DNA of 64,000 nucleotides, taken from positions 2,542,001 to 2,606,000 of the forward strand of contig JAYKKT010000076.1 in NCBI GenBank assembly GCA_036023115.1, in the 5' to 3' direction. This stretch comes from Brasenia schreberi (taxonomy: Eukaryota > Streptophyta > Magnoliopsida > Nymphaeales > Cabombaceae). Both the position numbers and the translations under genes were made by a program. Shown in pieces: positions 44,086 to 57,152 of this stretch (positions within the stretch are counted from its first letter, which is position 1; each line of letters begins with the position of its first letter). The notes beneath the pieces were generated by a model that saw only the letters and a program-made list of their open reading frames with translations, searched no databases and was not told where the DNA came from.

Positions 44086-45872
44086 TGTAGACACGGAAAA
44101 TTTCTCACTTCTGGTTCTTATGCCCGAAGTGAACCTTTTCGTGTGTCTAAGTCATTTTTATGACAAGGGCGCTAGCTAGCTTACTCGAGCTAGCGAAGTA
44201 AGTTTTGAAATCTGACTCTATCGGGGCGACTGTGAGCAAGTGAGCTCTTTTCGTCGCAGACCTTCTTGCACCGATGTGCAAGGGTCAGTCTGTACGCTTG
44301 GAAAAGTCGTTTTAAACAAACCTCTTTGAAAAATACCCAAAGTGTTTGGGCTTTGTTTGTATGATTGCAAGTTTTATTTCACATGGGATTTGCACGTGCC
44401 TATGTCTTTCTCTTTTATGCTTTTTAGGGCCAACTAGGTGTGTGCGCAATTGACCTAAGTTGGGCGATTTTTGCACAGGAGTGTGGGGCTTGCTTTGATG
44501 CAATATGCATCCTAACTCGTGGTATGGCGAATATGCAATGCAAACTCACACAACTCCAAAGGGAAAACCCGAATTGAAAGACAATGCATAAGGGAAATGA
44601 CGTAATGTAAATTGCAAAAGGGAAATTGCAAAAGGGAAATTGCATCCTAACTCATGGTATGGCGTCTTGATGCTGGCCGAGTGGAAGGCACGACAGGTAG
44701 GGGTGCTGGCCAGGGGGTGAAGTGGCAGGTGGATGGGCTAGGTTGGTGTGGTGTTTGGCTGGAAAGAAGGGGGATTAAGGGAGGAGGTTCAGCTAGGAGC
44801 TAAGGCGTGGTGTTGAAGAGGGTGAATGAGATATGGTGTAGGTCAGCCGGGTGTAAGGGAGAGAGAATGGATGAGCTAGGTGGCGGATGGATGGGCTATG
44901 CAGCTCGGAAGAAGGGGGTGAAGAGAAGATAAAGGTTAGATAAGGTTGAGGTAGGGTACTAACCGTGAAGGAGGTGGTGGTGGAGTGTGGTGGCCGGATG
45001 GAAGTGGAAGAAGAATGGCAGCCGGGTGGTGGAGTGGCAGTGGAATCGGTTGAAGTGGAGAGGTGGTGGCCGGGTGGAAGGATTGGCTGTGGAAATGGCA
45101 GGTCCTTGGAGCTTGGAGGGAGTGGGGGGTGAGAGTGGAGGAGAGAGACTGGAACCCGCAAGAAAGGGGGTATTTATAGGCTAGGAATGGGCTGGGTCGG
45201 TTGGGGGGTATGTGCTAGATATTTGTAATAAGGTGGGCATGGGACATGGTTTGGGGTAGGTCGGTTAGGGGGGGGCTGGTTAGTGGTTTAGGATAGGTCA
45301 GTTAGGTGGGTTGGGACTTAGTGGTTAGGGGTTTAATTAGGTGCACTAAGGTGGGTTTAGGCTTAGTTGGTTAGGGTCTAGGTGGTCTAGCTAGGTGAGG
45401 TCGGCTAGCTGAGGTTGGGGGCGGTTTTGGGTGAGGATGGCTAGGTTTGGGTTAGGTTTAGGGGAAATGGCTAGGTGAGGTGGGCTAGCTTAGGGCTAGG
45501 TTTAGGAACCTCCCTTGGCGCCGGTCCATTGATCCCTTTGCAGCCATGTCCAAGTTGGTGCAGCCCCACGTTAGGTGTAGGTGCATACAAGCTTAAACCC
45601 ACACTCTAGGCTAAACCCACAAGGTTAACCCACCCTTGACCAAAAGTCAAGCCTACCAACATTCTCACTCATACTTTATCACCCCCCTTTCTCTCTCTAC
45701 CCAAGCTTTTCAGGTGAAATATTTGTGGGCCCCACCTCCATTTATGAGAAGGTGATGTGGGCCATGGATGTAGATATTGGATTTGGATCTTTGGATATAT
45801 ATGGTCCAGATCCGACCCAAATCTGATTTTTTTATTCCTTCATGGCGTTTCGAAACGGACGGTTTGTGCAGG
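44086..45872 (-). mobile_element. LTR D, left piece (minus strand)
   Basis: Starts TGTAGACAC inside LTR C. It carries the stem-loop block (hairpin 1 reads CTTGCAC-ATCG-GTGCAAG on the minus strand), then jumps near 44666 from the GCATCCTAACTC box straight to mid-LTR, so the 110-bp array and exon-2 block are deleted. A second copy of about 25 bp of GCATCCTAACTC...GGTATGGCG lies at the deletion point. It is interrupted by element E and resumes at 60450. Confidence 0.88.
45868..45872 (+). repeat. Target site duplication GCAGG, left copy
   Basis: GCAGG directly before TGTAGACGCGCG and again at 60450-60454, directly after TGTTTACA. It shows that E is an independent, intact insertion into LTR D. 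Confidence 0.95.
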
Positions 45873-48800
45873 TGTAGACGCGCGAAAATCCCCGCCTCTT
45901 CGCCTCTTTCGTGGCTTGGAGTGGATCTTATCGTGCGTCTAAGGCCTATGTATACAAATAGGGCGTGCCAGCTAGCTTACTTAAGCTAGCGAAGATATAC
46001 TTAACACTGACTTCTAAACGTGGCGACTGTGAGCAAGTGAGCTCTTGTCGTCGCAGACCTTCTTGCACCGATGCGCAAGGGTCAGTCTGTACGCTTTTGC
46101 AAAAAATCGAGTTTTTGGGGAGAAAATCTACGAAACGGTTTCGAGGTGTCTATTTCGGGTCTTTAAGATGCGATTGCATGTTTTAGATCACGTGGATTTG
46201 TACGTGCCTAAGTCTTTTCTTTTATCCCTTTTTGGGTCGCCTAGTTTGTGTGTTATGAACACTCCACTACATGGGCGAATTCGAGTGGGGGTTGCTTCGA
46301 TGCAATATGCGTCCTACCTCGTGGTATGGCGTAGATGCAATGCAAACTCACGCTACTCCAAAGGGAAAACCCGAAATGTAAAGACAATACTGAAGGGAAA
46401 TAGCGGAAGGGAAATAACCGAAGGGAAATAACCGAAGGGAAATAACCAAAGGGAGATATGTATATATCTTATGTATATGAGCCCTTACTCGGGTCTTGCA
46501 AATAAGAGCGAAGGCTCAATGTGGGTGCGTGCTTGAATTGAAAGACTTACACACACGACATGAAATTATTCCCAAATATAAATTGCAGTATGGCCTTGAC
46601 TAAGGTCTTGGGAGTAAGAGCGAAGGCTCAATGTGTGTGAAAGTGCTCGAATTGAAAGACTTACTCACACGACAAGAAATAAAACCCAAATAGTATAGGT
46701 CGGCCCTTACTTGGGTCTTTCAAATAAGAGCGAAAGCTCAATGTGTGTGAGAGTGTTTAAATTGAAAGACTTACTCACACGACATGAAATGAAACCCAAA
46801 TAGTATAGGTCGGCCCTTACTTGGGTCTTTCAAATAAGAGCGAAAGCTCAATGTGTGTGAGAGTGTTTAAATTGAAAGACTTACTCACACGACATGAAAT
46901 GAAACCCAAATAGTATAGGTCGGCCCTTACTTGGGTCTTTCAAATAAGAGCGAAAGCTCAATGTGTGTGAGAGTGATTGAATTGAAAAACAACGCACCCA
47001 ACTTAAATAAAACCCTTCGGAAATGAAATATATACGTACACTTATATATATTAGGGGCTGATTAGGCCCGTGTGTGTTCAAAATTGTGCACGACTAAGAG
47101 AGTGCACGTGTGTGGTTGTGCCAAGCCACGTTATTACAAGCGGGGGGAGACTATGCTCCGTTATTACAACCCCGTATCAAATTGAATTTCAAGCAAGTGT
47201 ATGACTAAAGACCGAGTTTAGACACTTACGAGTAGCTGGTCCGTAGAGGTCTTGCTTGAGCGTGGCCTTGGCTTTGGGCTGCAAACGGGAGCTCCGCGAA
47301 GGTATGTGACCAAGGGTGCTGGCCGGCTGCAAATGGGGCGCGGGATGGACGCCTCGAAGGGGACCGGTGGCAAGTGGGCGGCGCCTCCAAGTAGGGAGTT
47401 TAGAGTGGCTGAGCAAGTGGGTCTTAGGGTCACTAGGGAAGTTAGGTACTTAGGGAAACTGGACCTAAAAGGTGAGCTAGTGGGAAGGCCAAAAAAGACA
47501 CCTAGGGGGGGGGTTGGCCGAATGGGAGATGGTGGCTAAGTAGTGGCCAGCCACTTGGGTTATCCTAGGTTCGGCTAGGCTTAGGTGGTGGCGACAAAGG
47601 GGCTGAGCTGAAGGGAAGATGGGTGGCTAAGAGTGGAGAGGTGGTAGAGAGTGGCTTTGAGGGAGTTAGGGGAACTTACCGAATGGGGAGGAGTGGCGGA
47701 TGGAGTGGGAGAGTGGCGGGTAGGTGGCTGTCGGCTGGTGGAGTTGGGGAAAGATGGTGGTGTCCGGCTGGGGGGCAGTGGTGGTGGACGGAAGAGGGAA
47801 GGTGGCGGAGCAGGTGGCGGCTGGTGGAGGAGCTGGAGCTGCTGGCTGTCGGCTGGTGGAAGATGGGAGAAGGAGAGGGCCCGGCTGAGTGTGGAGAGTG
47901 GTTCCCACTTGGAAAACCCGCCCACAATGAGGGGGGTTTAAATAGGGGATGGGTAGGTCGGTTAGGGCTGGGTTGTGGGTAGTGGTTAGGTGGTTTAGGT
48001 AGGGTAGTATGTAGATAAGGTGGGCTGGATGGGGTTGGGCCAGATATTTTAAAACTAGGTGTTTGGGAAAATCGTGGGCTAAGGGTGGTTTAGGGCTAGG
48101 CTAGGTGGTTGGGTTTTAGGGTGAGGTTTAGTGAGCTAGGTTAGGTGGTTTAGGCTAGGTTTAGGCTAGGATTAAGGAAATTAATCTAGGTTTAGGGAAG
48201 GATTAGGGGAGTGGGTTAGGTGATTAGGTTGGGATTAGGCCGGGATTAGGGAAGTGGGTTAGGTGATTAGGTTCAGATTAGGGGTGGATTAGGGGTTTAG
48301 GCTAGGTTTAGGCATTTTGGGTTAGGTTTAGGTGAAGGAGCTCCCTTAGCATGGCCCATAGACCTTGATCACCCCATGTTGGTGCAGCCCTAGGTTAGGT
48401 TTTAGCTAATTACAAGCTTAAACCCACTCAATTAGGCTAACCCACATGATTAACCCAAACTTGACACACAAGTCAAGCTTAATACAACACTCTTGATATT
48501 TTTCACCCCCACTCTCTCTCATGCCCAATATCCCACGTGAATTTCAAGTGGGCCCCACCTCCATTTATGAGAAGGTGATGTGGGCCATGGATATGGATAT
48601 TGGATTGGATCTCTGGATCCAAATCCAAATCCAAGTCCACATATGGGTTTGGATTGGAATCTGGATATATATGGTCCAGATCCAATCCAAACTGAACTCT
48701 GACTCCCTCGAGCTGGGTTCGAAACGGACGATTCGTGCGGGGCCTGACAGCATCAGTACTCCGTCTGCGTTGGGTCTTCGCCAACATGGTCGTCCGCCTC

Positions 48801-49169
48801 CGTTTCTGCCTTCCGGAGATGACTTTAAAGGCTATTTTGATAAGAACAGGGTCTTGGACGTTCGAGATCCTGGGGTGTGAATCAGATACAAGAGTTGCTG
48901 CGCCGGGCTCGACAGGTGCTCCGGTTCCGGGCTCTTCTTGGCTCTCCTGGTCCTGTCTTGATCAGGCCAAGCCACTTCGGGGTTTCAAAACATGTTTTAA
49001 AAGGGTTTTCAAAAGCTATATCATATGTTTTTGAAAGATAAAGTTTAAAACATATATACAGGGTTGTTTGGAAGGCTCCTGGGTTTCCAAACTCAAAATG
49101 GCCCTTTGGGGCTGCTTGTATAAAACCAGATGGATTTTGAGAAATTCGTGGGATTTCGGGGTGTTTACA
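45873..49169 (-). mobile_element. 3' LTR of element E
   Basis: TGTAGACGCGCG to GGTGTTTACA on the plus strand, next to the PPT and 3' UTR, so it is the 3' LTR of a minus-strand element. It includes the stem-loop trio (about 45970-46080), 110-bp array (about 46480-47000), exon-2-like block (47230-47278) and TATA (about 47937-47944). Confidence 0.96.
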
Positions 49170-50342
49170 GATGCCCCTCTTTGGCCTTGTCCAAATAGAT
49201 TTGGATAAGGGCAAAGATGACAAACACCCCTTTTAATGTCTCCCTAGATCTAGCCACGAAGAATATGGGATCGTCCCATTTTAACAAAATCTCAATTTTA
49301 CAAACTCTGGTAGGAGGAGATATCACGCCAAAGGGTTCACTTATGGAATCTGGTCCTAAATGGGATCATGTTCATGCAAGTACCATGCGTGGAATGCAGA
49401 TGACATGGGTGTGGTGCCAAAAGTGGCGACCTCCCAGAGACCAGATGTAGTCGAACTCTAGAGACTTACAAGGTCTCTTGCTCCAAGTGAGCAAAAACCC
49501 TATGCTGTTCGATGTTCGGTTTTAAAACTTATTTACAAAAGCTATTTACAAAAGGGACAACTGTCTTGAGTCTCGATCCTAAGGATCTCGAGCTCTTCGT
49601 GCTTGCCCTTGTTTGAGTCTTAACACTCGCTTATCTAGCGGAGGTTTTGTAAGAAAACAAGCTTCATTTCAAATTCCTACGCCTTACTCGAAACGTCGAA
49701 TTCTCAAACAAGATGAAATTCAAGTAAGTAAATCCTATTTTTACTTTAGGATTCCTTGAAATGAACCATGCTTTAGCTTGGGATAAGCCAGGGATGGGAA
49801 AGAGATACCACGGTCCCTTCTGAAGCGTCCCGTGGTTTAAGGCATAGAAGGCGGAAAACTGCTCTTTTTGAGCTTTTTGGCCTCTTTTTCCTTTTTTTCC
49901 ATAGAGGGTCTCCCTTTGGGAGTATTTTTTCTTTAATCCCTCTTTTTTTATAAGAGAATCGATTTTTCTTTTTGAAGTCTGGTTTCTTTCTTTTGGAAAG
50001 AGACTCTAAATGGGAAATTCCCTTTTGTTTTGGGCCTTTGTTTTCCTTTTGGAAGGAGAAGAGAAGAGGAGAGGACTTATCCCAAGCCTACACTCGATCC
50101 ATTCCAGATCAGCCTATTTAGAAATAGCACGTACTACTTGCAAGTATCTTGCTATGTTGAACTAGGCCCTTCTTTGTAAGATGAAGGATTTTGCAATGCA
50201 ACCACGATTTTGAAAACTCCACTCTTTCACAAGTGTGAATTCTCTCACTTAGGGTCACACGAGTTCGCCTTTGCACCTTATTCACATGTCTCAGGGCAGC
50301 TATCCCTCTCAAATTTTCGAAAACTGGAATTTAATCCAGATC
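49170..50342 (-). other. 3' untranslated region of element E
   Basis: Collinear and nearly identical with 35674-36847 of element A, including the ACCACGG/CCGTGGT hairpin. No third ORF is seen. Confidence 0.85.
49174..49182 (-). other. Polypurine tract of element E
   Basis: Minus-strand AAAGAGGGG followed by CATC and the LTR. Identical to that of element A. Confidence 0.85.
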
Positions 50343-53300
50343 CTACACATGATACTTCTTTAAGTATTGAATATTGATAGGATCTGCTAAATTCCTACCT
50401 TCTACATCGATCAACCAATACGAATTGTTCGTAGTGGTTGCTCGCACAACATAGGGTCCATCCCAGTTGGGGCGCCACTTGCCTAGGGGGTGTGGGCCAC
50501 GATGGTGGATGGTTTTCAAGACCAGATCTCCCACTTCAAAGTGGCGAGGTCTCATGTGTTTGCTATAATGTCGGGCTATCCTTTGCCGGTATGCACGAGC
50601 ATGATCCATAGCAAGGAGTCGCCTCTCATCTAGCAAATCTAGTTCGGCCATCCTAGCATGCTGAAGCGTCTCTAGGGGGAGGTCGAGTGCAATGGATGTA
50701 TGGAATGAATGCAGTTGGGTATGAATGGGAAGAATGGCGTTTGTGCCATAGACCAATTCGAATGGTGTGGCATTCGTGGGAGTCCGGATGGAAGTCCTAT
50801 AAGCCCATAAGGCTTCATCCAGCTTCTCATGCCACCTCCTACCCTTCTCTAAGGTCTTCTCAATGATACCAATGAGAGTCTTGTTTGTGGCTTCGGCTTG
50901 GCCGTTGCCTTGAGGGTAGTAGGGCGAGGAGAAGTGGTGAGTTATGCCATACGTGCTGTACAACTTAACCATCCGCTCGTTCTTGAATGGGGTACCATTA
51001 TCAGACACAAGGTCTCGTGGAACCCCAAATCGAGCCAAGATATTCCTCCGGATGAAAGCCACCACATGTTGCCCCATTACATTCGTTAGGGAAATGGCTT
51101 CCACCCACTTGGAGAAATACTCCGTGGCTGCTAAAATAAAACGATGCCCATTCGAGGCCTTTGGAAATATGGGGCCTACAATGTCAAACGCCCACATGGT
51201 AAATGGCCAGGGGCTGACCACAGAATGCAATGCAAATGAAGGGATATGAATGGCGTGCCCATGCACTTGACATGGATGACACTTTCTAACATGATCGTGA
51301 CAATCCTTTTTCAGGGTGGACCAAAAATAACCCCCTCTAAGTATTTTCATCGCCATCATGTTGGCATTAACATGACCTCCACATTCTCCGTCGTGGAACT
51401 CGTGCATCACTATCCTAGCCTCCTCTAGGTCGATACACCTAAGCAGAATGCCGGTAAAACTCTTTTTGTATAAGACCCCACCCAGAATGGTGTATCGGGT
51501 CGAAATCTTACGAATGAATGCCCTATCTTTGGATGTGGCATCCTCGGTGAATCCCCATTTTCTAAAAATTGTTTTATGTCATAGAACCAGGGTTTTTCAA
51601 TAGACTCTGGGTTGTTTTGGCAAATATCCAAGTCGTGTGTGGATGGATGGGGCGCATGCCATATTTCCAAAGATCTGGTCCCTGAAATGGGATCGACCTT
51701 CAGGGCTGAACCCAAGGAAGAGAGGGCATCGGCGATGCCATTGTCCTCTCTTCCCACGTGTGTGAGCTTACACGACTGGAAGGAGTGGACCAATCGAGTG
51801 GCCAACTCGTGATATGGAAGTAGTTTCTCATTACGTACTTGCCAAATTTTTAAAACCTGGTTTATGACAAGGAGCGAATCTCCAAAGACCTCGATGCATG
51901 ATGCCCCTAGAGTTTTCGAAATCCTTAAGCCTTGTATGAGTGCTTCATACTCAGCTACGTTGTTGGAACATTCGAAATCTAAGCGGACCGCTATGGGAAT
52001 CTCGCCCTTTTCAGGGGAGATTAGGATGATCCCGGCACCAGCCCCTCGTTGGTTTCGTGCCCCGTCGAAGTGCATCTTCCACACTTGGTTTTCAAAAGAA
52101 TTTGCCAAAATGTGGTTTTGAAAATGGTTTTGCAATATGCCTTCATCAGGCATTTCGACAAGAGTGGGATATGCGTCCTCCAAGGGGAAGTCAGCCACGT
52201 AATCTGCTAGGGCTTGCCCCTTAACGGAGATCTGGTGATGGTATTTTAGATCATACTCCATTAGAAGGAGTTGCCATTTGCCCAATCTACCTGTGAGAAT
52301 GGGTTTTTCGAACAAGTGCTTGATTGGATCAAGCTTGGACACTATCCAGATCTCATGATCTAGGAAGTAGTGTCTGAATTTCTGGCAGGCCCAGACTAGG
52401 GCCAAGCATGTCTTCTCCATGGCTTGATAATTTCGTTCATAAGCCAAGAGAGTTTTCGAAATATAGTAGATGGCATACTCCTTATGGGTGTCATCCTCGT
52501 ATTGAGCCAATAGGGCTCCTAAAGCGTTTACATGCACGGAGATGTACAATAAAAGCGGTTTTCCTTGTTTTGGAGGATTCAAAACGGGGGGATTAACTAA
52601 GTATGCCTTTAGTCTCTCGAAGGACTTTTGGCATTCGTCATCCCATAAGAATTTCGTACCCTTCCTCAACAGTTTGTTGAAGGGTTCGCATCTAGTTGCC
52701 AGATTCGATATGAATCGGCGCACAGATTGTAATCGACCCTGGAGGCTACGGACTTGGGTGAGATTGGAGGGTGGAGCCATGTCTATGATGGCTCGACACT
52801 TAGAGGGGTCGACTTCTATTCCCCTTTGGCTCACCATAAAGCCTAGAAGCTTTCCTGATTCTACCCCGAACACACATTTTTGAGGGTTTAGCTTTACTTT
52901 GTAAAGCCTAAGCCTTTCGAAAATTTTTTGTAAACATTCGATATGGGTGCATCGGGTTTTGGATTTTGCCAAGAGATCATCTACATACACTTCTACAAGG
53001 TCGTGAATTTGATCATGGAAGATCGTGTTCATGGCTCGTTGGTATGTTGCGCCGACATTTTTCAAACCAAAGGGCATGACTGTATAGCAGTACGTGCCCC
53101 ATGGGGTTGTGAAGACGGTCTTACCCTGATCTCGTGGGCTTAGTTTGATTTGATTATAGCCTGAATAGCCATCCATAAATGAAAACATTTCATGATTTGC
53201 AGTACTATCGACTATCAAATCTATGTTTGGTAAAGGATAATTATCCTTTGGAGTGGCTTTATTCAAGTTTCTGAAATCGATGCATATTCGAATTTTCCCA

Positions 53301-54064
53301 TTGGTTTTTCGAACTACAACGATATTTGACAACCAATCAGAATACGCAATGGGTTTTATAAATCCGGCTTTTAGCAGATCTTCTAAACCCTCTTTGACTT
53401 GCGTGTGTACATTCGGGTGTATTTTCCTAAGCTTCTGCTTTATTGGTTTTACACCTACATCTAAGGGAAGACGATGCTCGACTATGCTGGGATCTATGCC
53501 CGGCATGTCTTCATACGTCCATGCAAACACATCCAAATAGGTCCGTAGAAATGCAATGAATGCTAACTTTTCAGTTTCATGCAAGCATGCGCCTATTTTG
53601 ATGGTTTTGGGATTGGAATCATCCCCTAGGTTCACCTCTACGAAATCTCCTCCTACTGATTGGGAAGGTTTTTCAAAATCGAGAATTCTATGAAATTCTG
53701 GGAGCTCAGAAGTGGGATCTTCCTCAAGGGGATCCACTTCTGGGCTTCGATCATTCTCGTGGACTTTAGACCCGAGGGAACTTGATGCGTGGTTTTCAAA
53801 ATAACCTGGTTTTGTACTTGGATTTTCAAGTGATTTCGAAATTTTTGGTCTGGCTATGCAGACGACGTTTCTTTCGAAATCCTTTTCTTTCGCCAAAGTT
53901 ATACCAAGAGCAGCTATGTACAAAATCTTTTTGGTATTTTCCAAATTTTCGATTTTTTTGGGTTTTTGTAAAACAAGAACTTTGGGAACTATACAAAGCA
54001 CACTTTTTTCGAGTTTTTGCTTTTCCATTGTTTTTGGTTTTTCTTGTTTTTCGATTTTTTTCAT
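50343..54064 (-). pseudogene. pol: pol polyprotein of element E, one 1-nt deletion
   Basis: Starts at the ATG at 54064 (reading leftward), as in A. Residues up to about 850 follow the family: RT with YVDD, connection, archaeal RNase H with all four acidic residues. At 51553-51556 a run of five G (minus strand) is shortened to four, which shifts the frame between RNase H and integrase. The integrase continues in the other frame from the equivalent of MHEFHD to the stop at 50343, with zinc finger, D,D-35-E (the Glu is intact here, unlike in A) and GPY/F all present. So a single homopolymer contraction is the only break I see in pol. Confidence 0.94.
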
Positions 54065-54141
54065 TTTAAGTTTTCAAATGTTTTTGGTATTTTTAGAAAC
54101 AGGGATCTTCCGTCATACCTACAAAGGGAAAACACTATGGG

Positions 54142-57010
54142 TTAGACTCGGAACAGGAGGTCAAAACCATAGGTCTCTTCTAAGATAGGCTCCGGGGCAC
54201 CCTTGACCCAGGTGGTTACAGGGGGTGGCTCCAGCGGTATTCGGGGAGTATAGCCGATCCCATATCGGCTTGGATTGGCCCTAGGAAGGATGGGCTCTAG
54301 GAGACCCTGGTTTTGTGCCCCTAGACTCTTGTAGGGCGTGTAGCCCATGTTCAATAACATGTTCCACGACCTTTTGTTTTTTGAAAAGATGGGATATAAG
54401 TCGTGGTCCTGGAACATGCTATCGTCCATATTAGGCTCGTAGGGCCTTTTGTCTAGGGGTTTTGGAAATAGGGAACGCTTGGGTTTTCCTAGGAGGATTA
54501 GAGTCGGGAGGGGGCCTGTTTTGGGCGGCCCCTTCACACATACAACCTTCCTAGGGTTGTTCAACACGAGCCGAGGTGGCTCGACCATAATTTGCCCCAG
54601 GTTAGCCTCGTGGGCCTGGGAGCTCGATAAACAAGGGGAGTTTATGATCCCCTGAAGCTGTGGGTGACTCTCACCTAGGATCACTACGACTTGGTCCCTA
54701 AAAGGGATCTTGACACACTTGTGGAAGGTGGATGGCACAGCGCACAAACTGTGTATCCAGGGTCTTCCCAGCAACAGGTTATAATGGGGGTGGATGTCCA
54801 AGACATGGAACACCCCCGTGTGTTCGATCCCTCCCGTTTCCATTGGGAGTTCGATGGATCCTAAAGGCCTAGACGCATTCCCATCGTATCCAGTGATAAC
54901 GATGGGGCTTGGGTTCACTGAAGTCAAGGTGACTCCGATTTTGTACGCCACGTGAAGTGGAAGGATGTTGAGCCCTCCTCCACCATCGACTAGGTACCTG
55001 TCCAGAGAGTGGTTGTTTAGAACCACCTCGATATGCAGGGCCTGGTTATGGGTTTCGTAGGGTCTATCTACATCATCTTCTGAAAAGGTGATGGGCGATT
55101 TTGCTCCTAATAAAGCCACTTGGGCAGACAAGGATTCCGGACTTATGTTCGAATCAACCTTGGCCCTTTCTAGAATTTTCTCTAAGACAAGTCTATGCCT
55201 AGGTGAGGTTTTGATAAGCTCTAGGATAGACATGTGAATAGGAATCTTTGAAAGGTGGTTTTCGAAATCATAAGGATTCAGGATGATTTTGTCCTTATCT
55301 GCTTTTGGCAGACCACTAGGGATACATGCTTTTGAGGGGCCAGGCACACTGACCACCTTTGAGCACCTTGAAGGTGCGGGGGTTGGTAGATCCTCCCGGA
55401 TCTAGTGACTTCCCCCACGACCAGCCTAGGGTTCGCGCTAAACTTGGCTCTAAGGATGAGCTGAGGAGAACCTTGGATTTTCAAAACTGGTTTTGCCGGG
55501 GTTTCCACTTTTGATGGTCCCGAATGACGACTTGGGCGGGCCTCTTGTATAGTACAAGGATGGGCGCACAAGCAGGTCGACCAGGTTCGGGCTTTCGCGC
55601 TAGTTCCTTGGAAATGGTGAGGGTACATACCTCCTTTCCTTTCCCACTGCCACTGGCGTGTTTGGGAAAGGGTTCCTTGAAGATAGCTTGAGGTGGCTCA
55701 GATTCCGCAGTGACCTGGAGCCGGCCCTCCGCTATCAAGTTCTCAATTTTATTTAGAAGAGAGAAGCACCGTTTGGTATCATGGCCTTTGAGCCGATGAT
55801 ACTTGCAAAATCGGTTTAAATACCCCCCTTTGGACGTGACTCCTTCGGGGATTTCAGGGAGTTCGATCATGCCCTGGGCAAGTAAGAGGTCTAGGACCTC
55901 CGACACAGGTTGCCCCAGCGGAGTGTACTCCCGTTTTTCAATTGGTTTTGAAAAATTGCGTTCTCTCTTATTTTCTATTTTTTCAAAATTTTTAGAAGTG
56001 CCCGCCATGCCTGGATCCACCCGGACATTGGCGATTTTATGGGGCTTTGCCCCTTTGTCCGTTGTGGGGAGCCCATATGCGATGGGCTTTTCCACACGTG
56101 TTTTGGGAACGGCACTTCCTTTCCATAAGTGGTCGTATGTCCCTTTTCGCAAGTTGGTTTCGAAAAGGGAGGCCTTTTTGATCAACTTATGGAAAGTTGA
56201 AATCTCATGGAGCGAGAGAAGGGTTTTTAACTCGCTTTTGAAATTATCCAGGATGAGCATTACTGCGCATCCTTCGGATATAGGCTCTCGCACTTGGCCT
56301 AAAAGAGACCTCCATCTTATAATGAAGGCATGCACGTCTTCGTTCATGCCTTGCTTTGTATCCCTTAAGGTATTCAGGGTTGGCGTGACTTCCACGTTGT
56401 GTGCAAATCTTTGCATGAAGCAGTTCGCTAACTCTTCAAAAGTAGCGAACTGGCTTAAGTCGTAGGAAGCCAGCCATTTGGCAGCTGTGCCTTTAAGGGA
56501 TAGAGGGAACCAATACACCCATTTCATCGAGTCCTTTTTCTTCTTGTGGGCTCGACGTGAGAAAAGCTGCAAGTGAGACCTAGGGTCTCCCATGCCATCA
56601 TACCGATGGAAGTTTGGTATTTCATCGTCACTGTCTGTTTCGTAATCCATATGAAGGAAATCAGATAGGGCGTAGCTTCTTTTCTCTTTATTTTGCCCTT
56701 TCAGCAGTTGCTGTAGGGCTTTACGGTCCTTTTGTGTGAAGGACTCGTGGTATTGGTTGCCTTCCATTACGGAGGCCTCTTTTTGCTTGCGAGGTTTTTC
56801 ATTTTTCTTTTTAGGCCTTTGTTCACCGTTTGATGAACATGAATCGCCTACTTCAGCCTCTTGGCTGAGAGCATCGATTTTGGCCTCAAATTCCCTTCTC
56901 AAGTCCTCGATTTCATCTAGTTTTATTTTGTTTTTGAAAATCCTCCTAGAGTGAGAACTTGATGCGCATGAGCCTTGGCTCGACACTTCACTTGGATTGG
57001 ATTTTGACAT
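54142..57010 (-). pseudogene. gag: gag-protease polyprotein of element E, two 1-nt deletions
   Basis: ATG at 57010 (reading leftward), 25 nt after an acceptor-like site. Capsid domain and CHHC zinc knuckle are open. A GGGG run is shortened to GGG at 55519-55521 and an AAAA run to AAA at 55358-55360; both lie in the linker before the protease. After the second, the frame returns to protease coding and runs through VDGGGGLNIL and the tail to the stop at 54142. The nonsense codon seen in A at 31397 is absent (CAG). All breaks are homopolymer contractions, so sequencing or assembly error is a real alternative. Confidence 0.93.
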
Positions 57011-57152
57011 GCTTTTCAAGCTTTTTCAAAATTTCCTAAGTAAAAGCAAAGAAAACAAGTTAAAACGACACCTTTATAAAATTTTCGCAAGACTTCTACA
57101 AGTAAACTCGATTTTTGAAAAGGCTCACGTCCCACCGGGCGTGCCAAATCTC
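57011..57152 (-). other. Leader between 5' LTR and gag of element E
   Basis: 142 bp with the PBS at the LTR side and the pyrimidine-rich acceptor-like site at 57036-57037 on the gag side. Same as 28862-29002 of A. Confidence 0.85.
57129..57146 (-). other. Primer binding site of element E
   Basis: The minus strand reads TGGCACGCCCGGTGGGAC, identical to A, about 6 nt inside the LTR edge at 57153. Confidence 0.85.
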
